The notes under the pieces: model-generated | What the model was told of the DNA's origin: nothing | Seen by the model: the letters and a program-made list of their open reading frames with translations, nothing else | The model's database searches: none | Shown here: positions 8,152-16,568 of the stretch, piece after piece | How positions within the stretch are numbered: the stretch's first letter is position 1 | How the letters are laid out: each line of letters starts with the position of its first letter | NCBI GenBank assembly: GCA_002371705.1 | Contig: DFGI01000070.1 | Coordinates: 1 to 64,000, forward strand | DNA: 64,000 nucleotides | From: Bacteroidales bacterium UBA3754 | Lineage (GTDB): Bacteria; Bacteroidota; Bacteroidia; Bacteroidales; UBA1715 | Direction of reading: 5' to 3' | Position numbers and translations under genes: made by a program

Positions 8152-8901
8152 TTACTTTTGAAATTTCGACATCATATCTGATGTTTCAGGAGCTTTCCCT
8201 TTAATTACTTTTACTAATTCAATGTCAAAAATCAACGTCGAAAATGGTTGTACGCCTTGGTTTCCATATTCTCCGTATGCCAGATAGTAAGGAATGTAAA
8301 GTTTTGCTTTTGTTCCTTCGGCAAAAAGTGGAAGAGCTTCAATCCAACCTTGGATAAGTCCATTTGGAATCAATGGAAGTTTTATTGGCTCCATTGTGCT
8401 GTCGAACACAGTCCCGTCGATGAATGTACCTTTATAAATAACAGAAATTGTGTCGTATAAACTTGGTTTTACGCCTTTGCCTTCTGAAATTATTTCATAT
8501 TGAAGACCGCTTGCCGTGGTTATTACACCAGCTTTTTCTTTGTTTTCTGCCAAGAATTTTTCGCCAGCTTCAATATTTGGTGCAAATTCAGTTTTCATTT
8601 TGGTGAGTTCGCGTTGTTCCAATATTTCCGCATAGCGTTGCATAAGGTCGCTGTACTGTTCTTGCTCCAATTCAAGAGGAAGATTCTGCTCGTCAATGTT
8701 GAATGCGTTGAATCCAGCCACAAACGCATCATTGTTGATAGAGTCCACACCTCGTTGTGCCCACATTGCGGCCGTTTGGAAACCTAAACAGAAGTTCGCG
8801 CTGTCTTCGAGGGTTTCGAGTTTCACGTTATCTTTGTTTCCACAAGAAATTAAACTTGCCGAAAGACAAGCAATTCCAATTACTTTAATACAGATTTTCA
8901 T
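8152..8901 (-). CDS. FKBP-type peptidyl-prolyl isomerase, lipoprotein with N-terminal FKBP_N-like region
   Basis: This 249-residue protein has a lipoprotein signal ([19 protein letters not shown] then the lipobox Cys), a helical FKBP_N-type dimerisation region (about 30-120), and a canonical FKBP domain (about 125-238) with [34 protein letters not shown] and the aromatic YLAYGEYG active-site loop. It resembles the FkpA/Mip class of envelope folding factors. It follows another FKBP gene by 13 bases and is ended by the hairpin at 8111-8142. Confidence 0.9.
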   Translation of the reverse strand: MKICIKVIGIACLSASLISCGNKDNVKLETLEDSANFCLGFQTAAMWAQRGVDSINNDAFVAGFNAFNIDEQNLPLELEQEQYSDLMQRYAEILEQRELTKMKTEFAPNIEAGEKFLAENKEKAGVITTASGLQYEIISEGKGVKPSLYDTISVIYKGTFIDGTVFDSTMEPIKLPLIPNGLIQGWIEALPLFAEGTKAKLYIPYYLAYGEYGNQGVQPFSTLIFDIELVKVIKGKAPETSDMMSKFQK

Positions 8902-8914
8902 TTTTGTGATTTAT

Positions 8915-9715
8915 TTATTGATTGTTTTGATTTTGTTCTTGTTCAACTAATTTGTTGAATTCGGCCAAACGTTCTGCGTTTAGTATGATTTTGTTCAAAG
9001 TAACATCAAATATTAAGGTTTCGTAAGGTTTTACTAAATCTTGTTCGTAAACGGTTGAACCATACGCATATTCATGCGACGTGAAAATACGAATACTGCC
9101 ACCTGTTTTAATTTTTGGCAAAGCCTCTTGCAGAGCAGGAATTGCAGAACCTAAATAGATTTTTGTTTGGTCAGATTTTGATTTGCTGTCGTAAATCAAT
9201 TCATATTTTGTATTATAAACTTTGAACGTGATAAGTAGATTGTCGGTGGAAATTGGTGATAATTTTCCCCATCCCATATCGATGATTTTATATTGTAGCC
9301 CATCTTTCAGTTCCACAACATCTCGGTTTGTTTTGTTTTTTTCGAGGAATGTTTCACCTTTTTCTATATTTACTTCGTTTTCTTTTACATATTGTTCATG
9401 TTTTTCCTCAATTTGTCGTCCCATTACAGTATTAACAATTTTTTGGATTTCCGCATCGCTGAGTTTTACATTCGCATTTGTGTCGAAGTAATCAACGATT
9501 CCTTGTAGAAAGTATTCAAAATCAACGGATTCGATGTTGTTTTCTTGTAAGTTTTGAGGAATTTTCTGTGCGAACGCAACTCCTAAACCATACGAAGTGG
9601 AGTCTTGGCGTGTGACAATGAGTTTTTCGTTTTCGTCGGGCGTACAAGCATACAACCCCGATAGTGCAACTATAATTGCAGTAATTTTCGATAATATGCT
9701 TGACATTTTTTTCAT
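8915..9715 (-). CDS. Divergent FKBP-type peptidyl-prolyl isomerase, lipoprotein
   Basis: This 266-residue protein has a lipoprotein signal (hydrophobic stretch IIVALSGLYA then Cys), a helical FKBP_N-like segment (about 30-130) containing KVNTVMGRQIEEKHE-like coiled-coil sequence, and a C-terminal FKBP domain with GGSIRIFTSHEYAYG. Several active-site aromatic residues differ from the neighbouring FKBP, so activity may be weak. A -7 element at 9722-9729 lies over the first in-frame ATG (9724), so the real start must be 9715 or the next ATG at 9706. It is cotranscribed with the FKBP gene at 8152-8901. Confidence 0.8.
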   Translation of the reverse strand: MKKMSSILSKITAIIVALSGLYACTPDENEKLIVTRQDSTSYGLGVAFAQKIPQNLQENNIESVDFEYFLQGIVDYFDTNANVKLSDAEIQKIVNTVMGRQIEEKHEQYVKENEVNIEKGETFLEKNKTNRDVVELKDGLQYKIIDMGWGKLSPISTDNLLITFKVYNTKYELIYDSKSKSDQTKIYLGSAIPALQEALPKIKTGGSIRIFTSHEYAYGSTVYEQDLVKPYETLIFDVTLNKIILNAERLAEFNKLVEQEQNQNNQ

Positions 9716-9721
9716 ATTGTG

Positions 9722-9729
9722 CAAATATA
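9722..9729 (-). promoter_or_regulatory. -7 promoter element (TATATTTG) of the FKBP pair
   Basis: This is an exact TAnnTTTG match on the minus strand. Transcription would begin about 5-7 bases downstream, almost at the ATG at 9715, giving a leaderless or very short-leader mRNA. Confidence 0.5.
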
Positions 9730-9753
9730 CGTTTTTTTAATAAATGTCACAAC

Positions 9754-10410
9754 TTACTCAATAATAAATAATGGGTCGCCTTCCAAAACAGCTTGCCGTT
9801 CTTCCACAAGAATATGGGTTAATGTACCTGATTTATCGGCGGTTACGTTGTTCACCATTTTCATTGAATCCATTGTGAGAATGAGCTCTCCTGCCTGCAC
9901 AGAAGTGCCTTCTTGTTTCATGATTTGCACAATTGTTCCTGGTAGTGGCGCAGGCACAGCGTTTTCGGTGGAAACATTTGCACTTGATGCTTTTCCGCTT
10001 GCTTTCAGTTCAATGGATGTACCTTCGGAAGGTAGGTTTTGTCCGACCGCAACGTTCAATTTTCCAATGATTCCGTCTTTGTCGGCGGTTATGTCGCATT
10101 CCTTTCCGTTCGATTCCATTGTGAACAATTTGTCGCCTTTTTTCACTTCTTGACCGCTTGCCACGTATATTTTCAGCGTCGTGTGCGGTTGGTCGCCTGT
10201 AGGAGCTTTGGGCTTGTTTGCCGTAGGCATTTTTGGCTCTATTAATTGCGGTTGTGGAGCAGGAGCGGGAGGAGTAACTTGTGTTTTCTCTTTTTCAATT
10301 TCCACAGTGTAGCTTTTCCCGTTCACATCAATGTCAACTACGCCGTTCTGCGCGTTTTTAATTGCTACTTCGTAGTTTTTTCCGTCTATATTGAATTTAA
10401 AATTCTTCAT
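9754..10410 (-). CDS. Biotin carboxyl carrier protein with two biotinyl/lipoyl-like domains
   Basis: This 218-residue protein is the biotin carrier of an acyl-CoA carboxylase or decarboxylase. The C-terminal biotinyl domain (about 150-218) has the attachment site DSMKM with K184. A second biotinyl/lipoyl-like domain lies at about 75-136, where the corresponding turn reads ESNGKECD (K103), so the MKM signature is lost and biotinylation is doubtful. A Pro/Ala-rich linker (46-72) follows an N-terminal small beta domain (1-40). The start at 10410 is chosen because it opens with MKNFKFNIDG, as in homologues. It lies 2 bases after the small epsilon-like gene and downstream of the carboxyltransferase. 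Confidence 0.88.
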   Translation of the reverse strand: MKNFKFNIDGKNYEVAIKNAQNGVVDIDVNGKSYTVEIEKEKTQVTPPAPAPQPQLIEPKMPTANKPKAPTGDQPHTTLKIYVASGQEVKKGDKLFTMESNGKECDITADKDGIIGKLNVAVGQNLPSEGTSIELKASGKASSANVSTENAVPAPLPGTIVQIMKQEGTSVQAGELILTMDSMKMVNNVTADKSGTLTHILVEERQAVLEGDPLFIIE

Positions 10411-10412
10411 AC

Positions 10413-10607
10413 TTATTTTGTTAATTGATTCATTCCGAAAATTTTGGAATTCCAACTTGTCGAAGTGTTGTTTTTGAATGTTAATTTTTTATCTTCGCAA
10501 CCACCATTGTAGTACAAATTGATAGCCATCAAGATTGCTGTTAATTCCTCGTCGGTCGCACTGCCGCTAATGTTTCGGATTGATATGTTTTGTGCTTTTT
10601 GTTCCAT
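10413..10607 (-). CDS. Small acyl-CoA carboxylase epsilon-like subunit
   Basis: This 64-residue protein lies between the carboxyltransferase and biotin-carrier genes, 10 and 2 bases away. The N-terminal half, with ISGSATDEELTAILMAINL, matches the short motif (G-x-PT-x-EELAA-hydrophobic) of the epsilon subunits of actinobacterial acyl-CoA carboxylases (AccE/PccE), which stabilise the holoenzyme. The rest (NNTSTSWNSKIFGMNQ) fits the W-x-x-x tail of that family. An accessory subunit of the same complex is the best reading; the assignment rests on a short motif plus operon position. Confidence 0.6.
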   Translation of the reverse strand: MEQKAQNISIRNISGSATDEELTAILMAINLYYNGGCEDKKLTFKNNTSTSWNSKIFGMNQLTK

Positions 10608-10617
10608 ATTCGTGTGT

Positions 10618-12177
10618 TTAGAGTGGAATGTTGGAATGTTTTTTCATCGGGTTGGTCAACCGTTTGGTTTTCAGCATTTCAAACGCACGGATAATTCTAA
10701 AACGGGTGTCGTGCGGCAAAATCACATCATCAATGTAGCCACGTTCGGCTGCTTGGTAAGGGCTTGCGAATTTTGCTTCGTATTCGGCGATTTTTTCGTC
10801 TTTGAATTTCTTGCGCTCAGATTCGTCTTCTATCGCTTTCATTGCTTTGCCTTGTAGGATTCCAATGGCTCCGGCGGCACCCATTACTGCAATTTCAGCA
10901 TTTGGCCACGCATAGTTCATATCGCCGCGTAATTGCTTGCAACTCATTACGATATGCGAACCGCCATACGATTTTCTGATGGTGATTGTTACTTTGGGCA
11001 CTGTCGCTTCGCCGTAGGCAAACATCAATTTTGCGCCGTGGTTGATAATTCCAGCGTATTCCTGTCCAGTTCCGCACAAGAATCCAGGTACATCGACCAA
11101 GGTGAGAATTTGAATATTGAATGCGTCACAGAATCGAATGAAGCGCGCCGCTTTTCGTGATGCGTTGCAGTCGAGCACGCCAGCCATGCAGTTTGGCTGG
11201 TTAGCTATGATTCCTGTTGATTTTCCGTTGAAACGGGCAAAACCGCAGATTATATTTTTTGCAAAATCCTTTTGGATTTCAAAGAAATCTTTGTCGTCAA
11301 CCAACGTGGTGATGATATCTTTCATATCGTATGGCTTGTTCGGGTCGTCGGGAACAAGTGTGTCGAGAATATCGTCAACGCGGTTGTATGGGTCGTTTGT
11401 CTCAACCACGGGCACATCTTCCATATTATTTTGCGGAATGAAAGAAATCAGCCTGCGGACAATTTGCATACCTTCTTCTTCTGTAGCGGCCGTAAAATGG
11501 CAAACGCCTGATTTTGTGGAGTGTACCAATGCGCCGCCTAATTGTTGGTCGGTAACATCTTCGCCAGTCACAGTTTTCACCACTTTGGGACCTGTGATGT
11601 ACATGCAACTGTTTTGTTCCGTCATCAAAATAAAGTCGGTGAGTGCGGGGGAATATACTGCTCCGCCTGCGCATAGTCCGTAAATCAGTGAAATTTGCGG
11701 CACCACGCCCGATGCGAGGATGTTGCGCTCGAAGATTTCGCCAAAGCCAGCCAATGCACACGCACCTTCCTGAATGCGGGCACCTCCAGAATCGTTAATA
11801 CCGATGATTGGAGCTCCCAATTTCATTGCCAAGTCCATTACTTTGCAGATTTTTTGTGACATTGTTTCCGACAATGTTCCTGCAATTACCGTGAAATCCT
11901 GGGCGTAGATAAACACCAATCGTCCATCGATTGTGCCGCTACCAACGGCAACACCGTCGCCATAGAAAACCTTTTTTTCCATACCGAAGTCGGTGCAACG
12001 ATGGGTTACGTACATATCTATTTCCTCGAAACTGCCTTCGTCAAGCAACATCTCAATTCGTTCGCGTGCTGTGTATTTGCCTTTGCTGTGTTGGGCATCA
12101 ATGGCTTTCTGACCGCCACCAGCAAGCGATTCGTCACGCTTTTCGAGCAGTTTCTCTATTTTTTCCTGATTATTCAT
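10618..12177 (-). CDS. Acyl-CoA carboxylase carboxyltransferase subunit / methylmalonyl-CoA decarboxylase alpha subunit
   Basis: This 519-residue crotonase-fold carboxyltransferase moves CO2 between biotin and propionyl-CoA/methylmalonyl-CoA. Both carboxyltransferase halves are complete: an N-terminal half with IEMLLDEGSFEEIDMY and INDSGGARIQEG (oxyanion-hole glycines), and a C-terminal half with VDVPGFLCGTGQEY, KSYGGSHIVMSCKQ and AVMGAAGAIGIL. It matches PccB/MmdA in length. Whether it works as propionyl-CoA carboxylase (with a biotin carboxylase) or as the sodium-pumping decarboxylase (with a membrane beta subunit) cannot be decided, since neither partner gene is in the window. In Bacteroidales it serves the succinate-propionate route. 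Confidence 0.92.
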   Translation of the reverse strand: MNNQEKIEKLLEKRDESLAGGGQKAIDAQHSKGKYTARERIEMLLDEGSFEEIDMYVTHRCTDFGMEKKVFYGDGVAVGSGTIDGRLVFIYAQDFTVIAGTLSETMSQKICKVMDLAMKLGAPIIGINDSGGARIQEGACALAGFGEIFERNILASGVVPQISLIYGLCAGGAVYSPALTDFILMTEQNSCMYITGPKVVKTVTGEDVTDQQLGGALVHSTKSGVCHFTAATEEEGMQIVRRLISFIPQNNMEDVPVVETNDPYNRVDDILDTLVPDDPNKPYDMKDIITTLVDDKDFFEIQKDFAKNIICGFARFNGKSTGIIANQPNCMAGVLDCNASRKAARFIRFCDAFNIQILTLVDVPGFLCGTGQEYAGIINHGAKLMFAYGEATVPKVTITIRKSYGGSHIVMSCKQLRGDMNYAWPNAEIAVMGAAGAIGILQGKAMKAIEDESERKKFKDEKIAEYEAKFASPYQAAERGYIDDVILPHDTRFRIIRAFEMLKTKRLTNPMKKHSNIPL

Positions 12178-12215
12178 ATTTTAATATTGTCGTTAGCTTG
12201 GATAATTCAATATAG

Positions 12216-12223
12216 CAAAAATA
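12216..12223 (-). promoter_or_regulatory. -7 promoter element (TATTTTTG) of the carboxylase operon
   Basis: This is an exact TAnnTTTG match on the minus strand, 38 bases upstream of the carboxyltransferase ATG, in the divergent spacer. Confidence 0.45.
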
Positions 12224-12250
12224 ATAAAAATGCCTTTCTTTTCTGTATAG

Positions 12251-12313
12251 TCGGGGAAAGTTTTTCTTCAATCGGGAAAAGATTTTCTTCAGTTGGGTAA
12301 AGTTTTGCCTCAA
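12251..12313. repeat. Three tandem 21-bp imperfect repeats in a divergent promoter region
   Basis: Units at 12251-12271, 12272-12292 and 12293-12313 share the pattern TCGGGAAAAG-TTTTCTTCA. They lie between the divergent carboxylase operon and the secreted-protein gene at 12348, directly upstream of the latter's -7 element. Two helical turns per unit would suit a repeated operator, but no binding protein is implied by the sequence. Confidence 0.7.
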
Positions 12314-12318
12314 AATTG

Positions 12319-12326
12319 TATATTTG
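12319..12326 (+). promoter_or_regulatory. -7 promoter element (TATATTTG) of the 12348 gene
   Basis: This is an exact TAnnTTTG match 21 bases before the ATG at 12348, immediately after the three tandem repeats. It would drive the three secreted-protein genes. Confidence 0.55.
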
Positions 12327-12347
12327 TAAACTTTGCAATTTTGTTTA

Positions 12348-13415
12348 ATGCATAGATTTTGCTGGATAGCGTTAGGTTTCATAGTTGTTTTCATTGATGT
12401 TTTTGCTCAATGGGAAGGTGATTTGCCGTGCGAATGCGCTGATTATGAAAGGACAAAGATTATTGCACCGCCGTTCACATTGAGCATCACCTCACATCCT
12501 TCCAAAAGATTACAAGAGGCTTATAAGGATGTGTACGGAAGTCGGTCGGAAATTCAGACTTTTGGAGATGTTTCAATGCGGAATTTTACCATATATACCA
12601 AAAATAATATTTCGTTTAAAACGGCAAAACCTTGTTTTCGGATAGATTTTGCTCCTTGTCGGGAAGTTGACTATGTTTATGCGGAACTTTCTGGAAATAT
12701 TGTGTACCGAAATTTGATAGATTCAAAATATTTGCGTAGTGGAATGCATAAATACATTGATATAAAAACGAAATCGTGTGCTCTTCGGTGTGATTCCACC
12801 TTTTTAAGCCAATTAAACGAATTTTTTATGCCAATAGATGATGGATACCTTACTTGTGCGGCATTTTTGGTGAAAACGCCACAGGTAAGAATGTACAACG
12901 CTCGGAAATATTTTGTCTATAATCAGAAAAAGCATTGTGGGGGCAATTATCTTTTTACCCAAAACAATGTGGTTCTGCAAGTTGAGGATTATAAACTTGA
13001 TTTGCATAAACACAAAAATTTGGCGGAAATTATTTATTTGTATGAAAATTGTAATAGCAGCAATCCTGCTCGTCATAAATCGTTAGTCTCCAAACGAAAA
13101 ATTAAGAAATTTGTAGGAGTTTTTGCTCCCGAAGCAACAGTTTTTCTTCCGATACAGAATAATAAAGTTCCCGTTCACGCTTCGGAAATATTGGTTGGAA
13201 ATTATTTCTTTTCGGCAGTTTTGTCAATAAATGCAAAACAAGTCGATAAAAAAACGTTTGTTGTTCCACTTTCGCCGTACAACCAGGAACAGCTTACAAT
13301 TAAAGAGATTCAAAAGAGTTACTTTGACAATCTCAATCTAAAAACGGGAAATTTCCACTATGATTCAGAAAAACAACAATTGCTGGTAGATGTGTATTAT
13401 GAACAAAAAAAGTAA
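12348..13415 (+). CDS. Secreted protein of unknown function
   Basis: This 355-residue protein has a signal peptide (hydrophobic WIALGFIVVFIDVFA, cleavage before QWEG). The mature N terminus has a CEC motif (LPCECADYERT) and further cysteines (KPCFRIDFAPC, GYLTCAAFL) that could pair in the periplasm. The body is predicted mixed beta. No family is recognised. An in-frame ATG 15 bases upstream is possible. It overlaps the next gene by 17 bases, and the next two genes are also secreted, so the three probably act together at the cell surface or in the periplasm. Confidence 0.8.
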   Translation: MHRFCWIALGFIVVFIDVFAQWEGDLPCECADYERTKIIAPPFTLSITSHPSKRLQEAYKDVYGSRSEIQTFGDVSMRNFTIYTKNNISFKTAKPCFRIDFAPCREVDYVYAELSGNIVYRNLIDSKYLRSGMHKYIDIKTKSCALRCDSTFLSQLNEFFMPIDDGYLTCAAFLVKTPQVRMYNARKYFVYNQKKHCGGNYLFTQNNVVLQVEDYKLDLHKHKNLAEIIYLYENCNSSNPARHKSLVSKRKIKKFVGVFAPEATVFLPIQNNKVPVHASEILVGNYFFSAVLSINAKQVDKKTFVVPLSPYNQEQLTIKEIQKSYFDNLNLKTGNFHYDSEKQQLLVDVYYEQKK

Positions 13416-14529
13416 CATAATATTGATTTTGTTAGTGTTAGGACATTTTTTGTATGCCCAATCGCCTTGTCCAAGCGAGTGCGGAATCACGGTCTATAGA
13501 AAAGGAAAAACATTGCTGGTGGATAGCACGGGAAACATTTTACTGACTTTGCCGTATTCCACATTTAATTTAATTCAATTTAAGGAGTCGGTGGCGGTTG
13601 TTAATTTTCCGAAAGGTTCAGAATCAAATAAACATATTTTATCGCAGGATTTTTCGAATGATGATCCGAGATTGGTTCCCGAGGATGCCTTATCGTCGGT
13701 GATTGACTGTTATGGTAATTATGTGATTGCGCCAACTGATGCGTACCACATCCGTTCTGATTTTTGGAATGGATACGCTTTGATTCGGCATAATAGGAAA
13801 GATGGTTTTGTAAATCTTCAAGGGGAGACATTTTATATTGGTACGCCGCAATATGATTCTGCATATCAAATTATTTTTGCCAACAAGATTGCATTAAATT
13901 CCTTGGAACAGCGATTAAACCAAGAACGGGACTCGGCGCATCAAATTGAACTATATCAAATGGATGCTGCTTGTACGGCGTATCGGTTTAGATATGCCAA
14001 TGACCCATTTCATGTTGGAATTATGAAACGTAATGGAGAGATTATTGAAGAACCTTCCGTTACGCGATGGGACTCGTTTGGGAAAAACGGACTGGCAATT
14101 TTTTCAAAAGACACTGTAATCAATGGAATAAAAAGAACTATAGGGGGAATGGTTGACACGACAGGAGCTCGTCGTCTGCAAACTGACTCAAGAAAATTAA
14201 CACCATATCGTGATGGTATGTGCTTGTATAACATTGACGGAAGGTGGGGACTATTCAATGAAGAAGGTGAAATAGTGTATGAAACTCCCGAGTGGGTTGA
14301 ACGATACTCTGGAGGACTATTAGTCATTCGATATGGATATGAAACGTTTTGGGGTAATCGTCATAAGTTAGGTTTGATCGATACAGCAGGAAATACTGTT
14401 GTGAAACCCAAATTTGAGGATATTGGAATGTTTCAAAACGGACTTGCAAAAGTAAAATTACGTAATGGTAAGGTTGGATATATCAACCGTAAAGGCGAAT
14501 ATGTGTTACGCCCCAAACGAGAATATTAG
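13399..14529 (+). CDS. Secreted WG-repeat protein
   Basis: This 376-residue protein has a signal peptide (MNKKSNIILILLVLGHFLYA, cleavage before QSPC) and a CPSEC motif resembling the CEC motif of the upstream protein. WG (KWG-type) beta repeats are clear in the C-terminal third: DGRWGLFNEEGEIVYETP, KLGLIDTAGNTVVKPKF and GKVGYINRKGEYVLRP. The central region has weaker copies. WG repeats form beta structures of unknown ligand. The start overlaps the upstream gene by 17 bases; a further in-frame codon at 13390 is possible. Confidence 0.8.
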   Translation: MNKKSNIILILLVLGHFLYAQSPCPSECGITVYRKGKTLLVDSTGNILLTLPYSTFNLIQFKESVAVVNFPKGSESNKHILSQDFSNDDPRLVPEDALSSVIDCYGNYVIAPTDAYHIRSDFWNGYALIRHNRKDGFVNLQGETFYIGTPQYDSAYQIIFANKIALNSLEQRLNQERDSAHQIELYQMDAACTAYRFRYANDPFHVGIMKRNGEIIEEPSVTRWDSFGKNGLAIFSKDTVINGIKRTIGGMVDTTGARRLQTDSRKLTPYRDGMCLYNIDGRWGLFNEEGEIVYETPEWVERYSGGLLVIRYGYETFWGNRHKLGLIDTAGNTVVKPKFEDIGMFQNGLAKVKLRNGKVGYINRKGEYVLRPKREY

Positions 14530-14535
14530 TTTGAT

Positions 14536-15588
14536 ATGAAAAAGTGTATTTGTTTGTGTTTGGTTTTGTTTTTTCCCTTGTTTTCTGTTATCGGTCAACA
14601 ATTGCAACCAATTAATATAGAACATGTTTCTAAAAAAATAAAATCGCCTTGGGTTTTCAAAGTAATGCAGGAAGAACCTATTGCATATGTTACGACCGAA
14701 GAGAAGAATATGTTGTATAAGGGTTTCCCCGCAACAAGTACGACAGAATATGGCTATAATAGCAAAAATCAATTGATTAAGAAATTTGAGTGGATAGTTC
14801 AAGAATCGTATCGTGGTCGTTATCAAATTGTTACAGTGACACAATATGACACGCTTGAAAGAAAACAGTCTGTTCTTGTGTATCATAAAGGGAAAAATCA
14901 TTATCCATATAAGTGGATGTATAAAGATCCATATATGAGTGGATATGAAATTACAAAAAAATGGATGTTGAAGGAAGCATATAATTGGGAATATCAATCT
15001 GATACAAACGAATATCGGGCATCGTCGGTTCGTATATCAAGGGAATGGAGAAATAATAAGTCGTGGAAAAAGGAATCAATGCTATATCGGATTACGTACA
15101 ATCAATTTGATAGTTTGAACCGTGTAGCTGAGAGTGTGAAGAAAGATTATCCTCATGTTTCGTCGTATATTCCTTTTCTCACAAAAAATGAATATGTGGA
15201 TGGAAAATTGTCCCGAAAAATGTATTATAAAGAAAGTGATTATAGAGGAACGAGATTTTCCATAAAAGATGGAAAAGTAAAATACCATAAGATGGTGTTA
15301 CAAAAGTACCATCGGGTTGAATATTCAGATGTGCGGTATGATAAGGACGGTAAAGAAGCATATCCGTCAATTCGTGCACACACTGATTTTGGCAAAAATG
15401 GTGATCGGAAAGTAGGGCATGGGATTAGCAACTATAAATCTTGTATTGATCACTACGATACACTTATACAAAAAACGGGAGAAACATATCTTGAGCACAT
15501 TTGTATTTGCAATGAAAAAGGGGTCATTTACGAGCAATATGGGAACTATGTGAAGTTAGACAAACGGGATACCACACAACAGAAATGA
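14536..15588 (+). CDS. Secreted protein of unknown function
   Basis: This 350-residue protein has a signal peptide (CICLCLVLFFPLFSVIG, then QQLQP). The mature protein is rich in Tyr, Lys and Arg (for example YEITKKWMLKEAYNWEYQ) and ends with a cysteine pair in HICICNEKG. The alternation of short Y-x-x-x-G segments hints at beta repeats, but no family is recognised. It starts 6 bases after the WG-repeat gene and is the last gene of the plus-strand trio; fmt converges from the other side 18 bases away. Confidence 0.75.
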   Translation: MKKCICLCLVLFFPLFSVIGQQLQPINIEHVSKKIKSPWVFKVMQEEPIAYVTTEEKNMLYKGFPATSTTEYGYNSKNQLIKKFEWIVQESYRGRYQIVTVTQYDTLERKQSVLVYHKGKNHYPYKWMYKDPYMSGYEITKKWMLKEAYNWEYQSDTNEYRASSVRISREWRNNKSWKKESMLYRITYNQFDSLNRVAESVKKDYPHVSSYIPFLTKNEYVDGKLSRKMYYKESDYRGTRFSIKDGKVKYHKMVLQKYHRVEYSDVRYDKDGKEAYPSIRAHTDFGKNGDRKVGHGISNYKSCIDHYDTLIQKTGETYLEHICICNEKGVIYEQYGNYVKLDKRDTTQQK

Positions 15589-15606
15589 TTTTGATAAACT
15601 ATACGT

Positions 15607-16566
15607 TTACAGAATCGTTGCGTCGGCAAATGAAAATCCACAGAGGAAATCGGAGATGTTCATTCTTTTTTTGCCTTCGAGTTGTATTTCAATTGGCTTT
15701 AGAAATCCGTCGGCGGTGGCAATGGCAATGTGCTTGTTGCTTTCGGTGATTGTTCCCGGGGTAAGATTGTGTTTTTCAAACGAACATTCCGCAGAGAAAA
15801 TTTTGAAAACTAAAGATGTTCCGTTTTTCTGAATTGTTGTCCATGCGCCGGGGTAGGGCGAGAATCCTCTTATTTGGTTGTTGATGGTTGTGGTTGGCTT
15901 GTTCCAATCAATTTTGCAAGTTTCTTTGAAAATCTTTGGTGCTGGTTTTAGTTCCGCTTCGTCGCCATAGAGCGTGGTTTGGCTAATTCCCTGTGTTTTA
16001 CCGCTTTCCAATACGTGCAGGGTTTCAATTAACAATTGCGAACCGCTTTCTTGTAGCTTGTCATGCAGCGTCCCTGCTGTTTCTGTTTCGGTGATAGCAA
16101 CTTCTTTTTGAAGAAGAATGTTGCCGGTGTCAATTTTTTCGTTGATGAGAAAACTTGTCACGCCCGTTTTTGTTTCGCCATTGATAATTGCCCAGTTTAT
16201 CGGGGCTGCGCCACGATATTGCGGCAGAAGGGAGGCGTGGATGTTGATTGTTCCAATTGTTGGAATTTGCCATACAACTTTTGGCAGCATTTTGAATGCC
16301 ACAACCACAATAAGGTCGATTTGCAATGCTCGTAGTTGTGTGAGAAATTCTTCGTCTTTGAGCGATTCAGGCTGGAGAATCGGAAGGTTTTGTTCGCGTG
16401 CAAACACTTTCACCGCCGATTCGTTCATTTTTTTCCCTCGTCCAGCTGGTTTGTCTTGTCCTGTAACGACAGTCACCACGTTGTAGTTGTTTTCCAACAT
16501 GATTTGCAGTGGGCGTACTGCGAAATCGGGATTGCCCATATAGACGATTCTCAGTGGACGTGCCAT
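15607..16566 (-). CDS. fmt: Methionyl-tRNA formyltransferase
   Basis: This 319-residue enzyme formylates initiator Met-tRNA with 10-formyl-THF. The N-terminal Rossmann formyltransferase domain has IVYMGNPDFAV, the catalytic Asn-His in INIHASLLPQYRGAAP and the Asp in KIDTGNILL; the C-terminal OB-like domain has IRGFSPYPGAWT. I chose the ATG at 16566 (MARPLRIVYMG), 2 bases after the stop of the Wzc gene; a longer frame would add a basic extension inside wzc. It is cotranscribed with the polysaccharide export genes, which is probably incidental. Confidence 0.96.
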   Translation of the reverse strand: MARPLRIVYMGNPDFAVRPLQIMLENNYNVVTVVTGQDKPAGRGKKMNESAVKVFAREQNLPILQPESLKDEEFLTQLRALQIDLIVVVAFKMLPKVVWQIPTIGTINIHASLLPQYRGAAPINWAIINGETKTGVTSFLINEKIDTGNILLQKEVAITETETAGTLHDKLQESGSQLLIETLHVLESGKTQGISQTTLYGDEAELKPAPKIFKETCKIDWNKPTTTINNQIRGFSPYPGAWTTIQKNGTSLVFKIFSAECSFEKHNLTPGTITESNKHIAIATADGFLKPIEIQLEGKKRMNISDFLCGFSFADATIL

Positions 16567-16568
16567 TT

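Noticed and set aside
12170..12394. Minus-strand frame over the 21-bp tandem repeats
   Set aside because: It runs into the carboxyltransferase start and lies in a divergent promoter; the heptad-like peptide is a by-product of a 21-base period.
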